Part shown: in pieces, positions 5,909 to 9,705 of the stretch
Layout: each line of letters begins with the position of its first letter
Numbering within the stretch: the first letter of the stretch is position 1
Assembly (NCBI GenBank): GCA_035269445.1
Contig: DATFJC010000001.1
Location: forward strand, 1-9,705
Reading direction: 5' to 3'
From: DATFJC01 sp035269445
Lineage (GTDB): Bacteria > Patescibacteriota > Patescibacteriia > UBA2591 > UBA6264
DNA length: 9,705 bases
The notes under the pieces: generated by a model
Told to the model about the DNA's origin: nothing
Database searches by the model: none
Seen by the model: the letters and a program-made list of their open reading frames with translations, nothing else
Made by a program: the position numbers and the translations under genes

Positions 5909-5938
5909 TTTAATAACATAATTCCTTATTAAAAGTTT
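5884..5938 (+). promoter_or_regulatory. Inverted repeat plus third half-site: likely operator of fic
   Basis: GTTATTAAAAGTT (5884-5896) is a perfect inverted repeat of AACTTTTAATAAC (5905-5917) with an 8-bp centre. The same half-site recurs directly as TTATTAAAAGTTT at 5926-5938, ending on the base before the fic ATG. The first and third half-sites are 41 bp apart, about four helical turns. The position over the promoter and start codon suggests binding by a dimeric repressor, and the Fic protein's own winged helix is the obvious candidate (inference). The AT-rich stem makes termination unlikely. Confidence 0.7.
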
Positions 5939-7084
5939 ATGACTAAATTTAAATCAGGACAATATAAAACAAATTTAACTGGTAGTAGCTATAACTATAA
6001 AAGCTTTATGCCAGAAACAATAAACAAACCCTACAAGTGGCATGACAAAGATATAAATTTACTATTAGAAAAAGCTAGCAGTAATTTAAGTAAATTAAAT
6101 ACATTTGCTCTTCAAATGCCTGATATTAGTTTTTTTATTAAAATGCATGTAGCAAAAGAAGCAACTACTTCTAGTGAAATCGAGGGTACACAAACCAATA
6201 TAGAAGAAGTGTTTATAGAAAAAGAAAACTTAGTTCCTGAAAAAAGAGACGACTGGGAAGAAGTACAAAATTATATCAAAGCAATGAACCTAGCTATTAA
6301 TAAATTAAAGGATCTACCTTTAAGTATTAGATTAATAAAAAAAGCCCATAAAATTCTTTTATCTGGCGTACGTGGTGAAAAGAAAAATCCTGGTCAAATT
6401 AGAAAAACACAAAATTGGATCGGTGGCACTAATATAAACAATGCAAACTTTGTTCCCCCACACCCAGATGATCTCCCTAAACTTCTTTCTGATTTAGAAA
6501 AATTTTGGCACAATGATAAGTTACAACTCCCCTATCTTATAAAAACGGCAATAAGTCATTACCAGTTTGAAACTATTCATCCTTTTTTAGACGGAAATGG
6601 GCGTATTGGTCGCCTAACAATTACCTTATACCTTATTGATGTTAGTATATTAGATAAGCCTGTTTTATATTTATCTCACTTTTTAAACCAAAATAGAACA
6701 AAATACTTCCAATTGCTTTCTCAAGTTAGAAAAGAAAATAATATGGACCAGTGGTTAAAATTCTTCTTAAAAGGTGTTACAAGTACCTCAAAAAAGGGGA
6801 TAAATACCCTTCAAAAAGCAGTCAACTTAAAAAGAGATTATGACAATCTTATAAATAAAAAGGTAAGTTCAAGACAAAAAAAGCTTTCTAAAAAAGCCTT
6901 ATCCTATCTTTTGTCTGACCCAATAGTAACCGTAAAAGAACTTTCTAATGAATTAGGGATTACCTTCCCTACTGCTAACTCATTATTAGACGCCTTAGAA
7001 AAATTAGAAATTGTAAAAGAAATAACTGGTAAACAAAGAAATCGCCAATTCAAGCTTAAAAATTATATTGAAATTTTTAGTTAA
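5939..7084 (+). CDS. Fic family protein with C-terminal winged helix (AMPylase-type)
   Basis: A 381-residue protein. Residues about 20-100 form the Fic N-terminal domain and contain the inhibitory-helix motif SSEIEG (78-83, inhibitory E82), placing it in the class with an N-terminal autoinhibitory helix. The catalytic motif HPFLDGNGRIGR is complete at 214-225 (H214 base, D218, G219-N220-G221-R222). KKNPGQIRKTQNWIGG (148-163) and FVPPHP (171-176) are typical Fic core segments. A winged helix-turn-helix fills about 313-375. Such enzymes usually transfer AMP to proteins; the target here is unknown. The ATG at 5939 has no Shine-Dalgarno and abuts a putative operator half-site, suggesting autorepression. 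The gene is flanked by near-identical 58-60 bp repeats, and its 3' end is duplicated at 5094-5330. All visible catalytic residues are present. Confidence 0.95.
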   Translation: MTKFKSGQYKTNLTGSSYNYKSFMPETINKPYKWHDKDINLLLEKASSNLSKLNTFALQMPDISFFIKMHVAKEATTSSEIEGTQTNIEEVFIEKENLVPEKRDDWEEVQNYIKAMNLAINKLKDLPLSIRLIKKAHKILLSGVRGEKKNPGQIRKTQNWIGGTNINNANFVPPHPDDLPKLLSDLEKFWHNDKLQLPYLIKTAISHYQFETIHPFLDGNGRIGRLTITLYLIDVSILDKPVLYLSHFLNQNRTKYFQLLSQVRKENNMDQWLKFFLKGVTSTSKKGINTLQKAVNLKRDYDNLINKKVSSRQKKLSKKALSYLLSDPIVTVKELSNELGITFPTANSLLDALEKLEIVKEITGKQRNRQFKLKNYIEIFS

Positions 7085-7088
7085 TAAC
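6852..7088 (+). repeat. 237-bp duplicated fic 3' segment, copy 2 (inside intact fic)
   Basis: Partner of 5094-5330. It covers codons for the C-terminal winged helix of the full-length Fic protein plus the stop and 4-5 following bases. Confidence 0.9.
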
Positions 7089-7111
7089 ACTTAATTTATC
7101 CTCTAAAGAAC

Positions 7112-7169
7112 TTTGGAGGTCTCACCCCCTTACGGAGGAAAGACCTCTTTTTAGGCGGTGAACCTAAAG
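7112..7169 (+). repeat. fic-flanking direct repeat, downstream copy
   Basis: It matches 5795-5854 almost base for base. Immediately after the match, GCGGTGAACC is repeated once more (7168-7178), so this copy has a 14-bp internal insertion before the shared GGTTAAC (7184-7190). Confidence 0.85.
7115..7153 (+). terminator. Intrinsic terminator of fic, formed by the downstream repeat
   Basis: GGAGGTCT (7115-7122) pairs with AGACCTCT (7141-7148), with one G-T wobble, and is followed directly by TTTT. It lies 30 nt after the fic stop. In the upstream copy the A-T pair in the middle of this stem is an A-C mismatch, so the downstream copy is the better terminator. Confidence 0.7.
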
Positions 7170-7226
7170 CGGTGAACCCTAGAGGTTAACAATAGGTTAA
7201 GAATACTTTTTTTCCAACCTACCCTA

Positions 7227-7254
7227 TTGACAAAAACAAAATATTAGCTATAAT
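7227..7254 (+). promoter_or_regulatory. Consensus sigma-70 promoter of the Wzz-like gene
   Basis: TTGACA (7227-7232) and TATAAT (7249-7254), both perfect, are spaced by 16 bp. The predicted start near 7261 gives a leader of about 27 nt, AT-rich and without a Shine-Dalgarno. Confidence 0.88.
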
Positions 7255-7287
7255 AGAGGACAAAATAACAAAATTAATTTTAATTTT

Positions 7288-8364
7288 ATGGAAAACCAAG
7301 AACCACAATATGAAGAAATTGATTTAAGAGAATATATTAAAGTTTTATGGAATAGAAAATGGTCAATTGTTATCATATTTTCAATTGCAGTAGTTTTCGC
7401 TGCTGTTATAAGTTTAATAACCCCGCCTACTTTTGAAGCCTCTAGTTTAGTAGAAATTGGTAAAATAAAAGGAGAAAACATTCAATCTGTCAATGAAATA
7501 AAATCTGTTTTTGAAAAAGAGGCCGTTTTAAAAAAATTAAGAAATAATTTAAAAGACCCCTTAAACTTAACAAAAGATGTAAAGACCAATACCATAAAAT
7601 CAATGTTTAGTATTAAAGAAGTAGAAAATGGTGAAGAAGGGGCTCATTATATTCAAATTTCTGGTAAAGCAAAGACTCCTAAAAACTCTGTTATTGTAAC
7701 AAATGAAGTAGTTAATAATTTATTAAGTTATCATGACACAAAATTTGCAACTGCTAAAACAACCTTTGAATCAGAAATGGAGTCTATAAAACAAAACAAA
7801 GAAAAAGTTAAAACTGATTTAAATCAAGACATAAAAACCCTAGAAAAAGAAAAAGAAAAGACAAGTCAAGATATTTTACAAGTAGAGCAAGAACTTACTC
7901 AAATTGAAAACGATATTAACTTTTACAATAATGAAATTCAAAAAAGAGCCAATATTACCTCAGAAGGACAAGGTAGAATGGTAGAAAGCTATATTGCTCT
8001 TTTAGATAAGAATAAACAAAGACAAGAAGATCAAAAAAACAAGAAAAGAAGCTTAGAACAAAACTTAGTTAAAATTGATGCTAGAATTAATGAAAAACAA
8101 TCTAGTCTTGCCAATAAAATGGCTGACTTTGAAGAAAAAATACAACAAAAAGAATTTGAAAGACAATATAGCACCACTCAAACAAAAGTAGAAGTTATTG
8201 CTTCTGCCCCAGAAACAAGAATTGCCCCTAATAGAAAACTAAATGTATTAATAGCCGGGGTTTTAGGTGCCTTTATTGGAATACTTTATGCTTTTGGAGC
8301 TGAATATTTTTCTAAAGACAAAGATAAAGATATTAAAGAAAGCGAATTCCAAGGTAACTTATAA
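7288..8364 (+). CDS. Wzz/YveK-type chain-length determinant membrane protein
   Basis: A 358-residue inner-membrane protein of the polysaccharide co-polymerase type. EIDLREYIKVLWNRKW (10-25) is the cytoplasmic lead-in typical of the Wzz domain. A first membrane helix spans 25-45 and is followed by TPPTFEASSLVEIG (45-58), the conserved start of the outer domain. Residues about 155-295 are a long Lys/Glu/Gln-rich coiled coil. APETRIAPNRKLN (307-319) is the Pro-rich stretch before the second membrane helix (320-340), and a short charged tail ends the protein. No Walker motifs or Tyr cluster are present, so it lacks a fused kinase; a partner kinase is not in the window. Known relatives set polymer length in O-antigen, capsule or exopolysaccharide export. 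It has its own strong promoter and a strong hairpin downstream, so it is probably monocistronic. Confidence 0.88.
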   Translation: MENQEPQYEEIDLREYIKVLWNRKWSIVIIFSIAVVFAAVISLITPPTFEASSLVEIGKIKGENIQSVNEIKSVFEKEAVLKKLRNNLKDPLNLTKDVKTNTIKSMFSIKEVENGEEGAHYIQISGKAKTPKNSVIVTNEVVNNLLSYHDTKFATAKTTFESEMESIKQNKEKVKTDLNQDIKTLEKEKEKTSQDILQVEQELTQIENDINFYNNEIQKRANITSEGQGRMVESYIALLDKNKQRQEDQKNKKRSLEQNLVKIDARINEKQSSLANKMADFEEKIQQKEFERQYSTTQTKVEVIASAPETRIAPNRKLNVLIAGVLGAFIGILYAFGAEYFSKDKDKDIKESEFQGNL

Positions 8365-8404
8365 TAAAAACTATTAAAAATTATTATATTAAATATCAAT
8401 AATA

Positions 8405-8442
8405 AAACCCGGGGCAAGTTTAATCCCCGGGTTTGAATTTAA
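8405..8442 (+). terminator. Strong GC hairpin after the Wzz-like gene
   Basis: AAACCCGGGG (8405-8414) and CCCCGGGTTT (8425-8434) form a perfect 10-bp stem with a 10-nt loop. The following sequence GAATTTAATTT is T-rich but interrupted, so termination may be partial. It sits between the Wzz-like stop and the next gene, starting at 8453. Confidence 0.75.
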
Positions 8443-8452
8443 TTTAAATTAA

Positions 8453-9157
8453 ATGCTTTTATTCAAACTTATTCAACAAATTTGCTATCCTAGTGTTTTT
8501 ATTTTTGTTCTTTTTTTAATAGCTATTTTATGTTATAAGAAAAAATTTGCTAAACCCCTTATTATAATATCATTTTTAATTTACTATTTCTTTTCCATTG
8601 CTCCCATAGCTGATCTTATTATTAAACCCTTAGAAACTAAATATCCTGTCATTACAAAGCAGGCCCTTAAAAAAACTCAAACCGTAGTTTTACTCTTGGG
8701 AAGCAAACAAGGCTCTCAAATTCGCTCTAACGAGGTTTTAAGACTAAATAAGGCTAGTAACAAACCCTTAAAAATCTATATTTCCGGTTCTGTCGCCTTA
8801 CGTCCTGATATCAAGGCTGGCCAAGAGCTTAAAAACTACTTAATTGAAAGAGGTATTAAAAGCAAAAACATTATATTAGAAGATAAATCTAAAAATACTT
8901 ATCAAAGTGCTAAATACTTAGCTCCTATATTAAAAGATAATAAGTTTTTACTAGTAACATCTAGTTATCATATGCCAAGATCAATTTATTTATTTAAAAA
9001 ATTTAATACCAACCCTATTCCAGCTCCAACGGATATAAAAATAAAAAAAGGATATGATATACTAGACTTTTTCCCAAAGGCTAATAATCTAGAAAAAACA
9101 GACGCTGCTTTTCATGAATATATTGGCCTTTTTTATTACAAAATATTCAAATTTTAA
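8453..9157 (+). CDS. DUF218 family membrane protein (SanA/ElyC/YdcF-like)
   Basis: A 234-residue protein with two N-terminal hydrophobic helices (about 12-28 and 34-55) and a DUF218 domain from about 76 to 225. The domain opens with TVVLLLGS (77-84). It continues with KIYISGS (107-113), a GQELKNYLIERGI helix, then ILEDKSKNTYQSAKYL (141-156), matching the conserved E...S-x-N-T-x-x-N/S-A block. LLVTSSYHMPRSIYLFKK (166-183) matches the 'vT-s-x-y-H-x-x-R' block. Relatives such as ElyC and SanA act in the envelope of Gram-negative bacteria, where they affect peptidoglycan or barrier function; the chemistry is not established. The neighbouring Wzz-like gene supports an envelope role. No Shine-Dalgarno is seen, and the ATG lies inside the palindromic run ATTTAATTTAAATTAAAT. 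A promoter between the upstream hairpin and the start is not evident. Confidence 0.88.
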   Translation: MLLFKLIQQICYPSVFIFVLFLIAILCYKKKFAKPLIIISFLIYYFFSIAPIADLIIKPLETKYPVITKQALKKTQTVVLLLGSKQGSQIRSNEVLRLNKASNKPLKIYISGSVALRPDIKAGQELKNYLIERGIKSKNIILEDKSKNTYQSAKYLAPILKDNKFLLVTSSYHMPRSIYLFKKFNTNPIPAPTDIKIKKGYDILDFFPKANNLEKTDAAFHEYIGLFYYKIFKF

Positions 9158-9191
9158 AAACAATAAAACTTCTTAGATTAAAGCAAACTAC

Positions 9192-9230
9192 AAAAAAGAC
9201 CCCTCTTTTTAATAAGAGGGGTTTTAAATT
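9192..9230. terminator. Bidirectional intrinsic terminator between convergent genes
   Basis: CCCCTCTT (9200-9207) pairs with AAGAGGGG (9214-9221). An A-run precedes the stem and TTTTAAATTTT follows it. It can end both the DUF218 gene (+) and the leftward gene, whose stop is at 9231-9233. Confidence 0.9.
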
Positions 9231-9566
9231 TTACCAGCCAAGCCTAATTATGTGATGGCTGATATTCATGTTAGGAGGTGATAAAATTACCACCCTAGCA
9301 GCAAGACTCAGGTCGTCACAAACAACAATTACTTCTTTTAAGTCTAGTGCCTGGGCATATTTTAAAACCTTTTTAATTGAATCAGAAACTTCTGATTCAT
9401 CTGTAAAAAATAAAACCTTTTCCCCAAAACGAGGTATTTCCACGTTACCTATAATACTATAAACAGGCACTTGAAGATCCCTTGCTATTTTAACAGCACT
9501 TATACCAACCATTTTGGATAAGACCCTATTTTTCTTTGAAGATAAGGCAAAAACTACAGTATCCAT
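9231..9566 (-). CDS. Small alpha/beta protein of unknown function, faintly UspA-like
   Basis: A 111-residue soluble protein without signal peptide or membrane helix. I do not firmly recognise it. Residues 2-39 (DTVVFALSSKKN ... ISAVKIARDLQVPVYSII) resemble the second half of a universal stress protein, where a strand, a Gly-Ser loop, a helix and 'xPVxVV' follow one another. Residues 48-83 (FGEKVLFFTDESEVSDS ... VIVVCDD) resemble the first half, 'KILvxxDgSexsxxal...'. The order would thus be swapped relative to a normal Usp domain. The start is secure: AAGGAGG lies 6 nt before the ATG at 9566, one of the few clear ribosome binding sites here, and a good promoter lies upstream. The transcript ends at the shared terminator at 9192-9230. 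The Usp link is a by-eye impression. Confidence 0.8.
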   Translation of the reverse strand: MDTVVFALSSKKNRVLSKMVGISAVKIARDLQVPVYSIIGNVEIPRFGEKVLFFTDESEVSDSIKKVLKYAQALDLKEVIVVCDDLSLAARVVILSPPNMNISHHIIRLGW

Positions 9567-9572
9567 GATATT

Positions 9573-9579
9573 CCTCCTT
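9573..9579 (-). promoter_or_regulatory. Ribosome binding site of the 111-aa gene
   Basis: The - strand reads AAGGAGG with six bases (AATATC) before the ATG at 9566. It fixes the start of the gene. Confidence 0.85.
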
Positions 9580-9604
9580 TTTTATAAGCCTTATATTTAC
9601 TCTT

Positions 9605-9633
9605 AAAATAGCAAAAAATTAAGTTTTTGTCAA
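9605..9633 (-). promoter_or_regulatory. Sigma-70-type promoter of the 111-aa gene
   Basis: On the - strand TTGACA (9628-9633) is followed after 17 bp by TATTTT (9605-9610). The predicted start near 9598 gives a leader of about 32 nt with the ribosome binding site. Confidence 0.75.
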
Positions 9634-9635
9634 GA

Positions 9636-9672
9636 TAAAAATAAAACCCCACAATTTTAATTCTTGTGGGGT
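9636..9672 (-). terminator. Leftward terminator of a gene beyond the right edge
   Basis: ACCCCACAA (9646-9654) and TTGTGGGGT (9664-9672) form a perfect 9-bp stem. On the - strand it is followed by TTTATTTTTAT, while the + strand side lacks a T-run. It therefore probably ends a leftward gene whose coding end lies past 9705. No ORF is recognisable in 9673-9705. Confidence 0.75.
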
Positions 9673-9705
9673 AAGGCAAAATTTAACTTAATGTTAAATA
9701 CATGC

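Noticed and set aside
5884..5917. Inverted repeat before fic read as a transcription terminator
   Set aside because: The stem is almost all A-T with no following T-run, and its third half-site next to the ATG points to an operator instead.
5094..7169. CRISPR array or insertion sequence with transposase
   Set aside because: Only two copies of each repeat exist, with gene-sized spacing, and no transposase, integrase or Cas protein is encoded in the window.
7248..7481. A 77-codon leftward open frame over the start of the Wzz-like gene
   Set aside because: It is antisense to the first membrane helix and overlaps a consensus promoter for the + strand gene. No start signals of its own.
9268..9462. 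A 64-codon rightward open frame opposite the 111-aa gene
   Set aside because: The leftward gene has promoter, ribosome binding site and terminator; this frame has only an incidental AGGAGG-like antisense context and low-complexity Ser/Thr translation.

Overview
The window is a very AT-rich stretch (roughly a quarter to a third GC by eye) with compact, mostly short genes. Few genes have a Shine-Dalgarno, several seem to be read from very short or near-absent leaders, and every stop codon I checked is TAA or TAG. Together with the gene types (type IV AbiE toxin-antitoxin pair, single-domain M16 peptidase, minimal NAD kinase, Fic protein with winged helix, small envelope genes) this suggests a reduced-genome bacterium, most likely of the Candidatus Patescibacteria (CPR) group. 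That assignment is inference, because no rRNA or other phylogenetic marker is present.

Left part (1-1100): the 3' end of an AbiEi-type antitoxin overlaps by 8 nt a complete AbiEii nucleotidyltransferase toxin. Two hairpins follow, the second a bidirectional terminator. An M16 zinc peptidase (1124-2413) reads leftward into it from a promoter whose -10 box lies only 8 nt before the start codon. A 314-bp AT-rich gap separates it from a rightward run of NAD kinase (nadK), a patatin-like hydrolase and a Nudix hydrolase resembling GDP-mannose mannosyl hydrolases (2728-5035).

Middle part (5090-7200) is the unusual region. A 237-bp gap-free, about 91% identical copy of the 3' end of a fic gene lies upstream of the full-length fic gene (5939-7084) and leaves a stand-alone winged-helix ORF. 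Between them is a fully equipped leftward micro-gene for a 41-residue, 39% arginine peptide, with promoter, strong ribosome binding site and terminator. Then come a higher-GC stretch with no assignable gene and a 13-bp inverted repeat plus a third half-site directly against the fic start codon. Near-identical 58-60 bp repeats flank fic; each can fold into a terminator-like hairpin. A shorter hairpin with similar sequence follows the AbiEii toxin. The region looks like an accessory island built around a self-regulated Fic/wHTH gene.

Right part (7227-9705): a consensus sigma-70 promoter drives a Wzz-type membrane protein with a long coiled coil. A strong GC hairpin and a DUF218 (SanA/ElyC/YdcF) membrane protein follow, and both genes suggest envelope polysaccharide work. 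A leftward 111-aa gene with its own promoter and ribosome binding site follows. Its two halves look faintly like universal-stress-protein half-domains in swapped order. The window ends with a leftward terminator belonging to a gene outside it.
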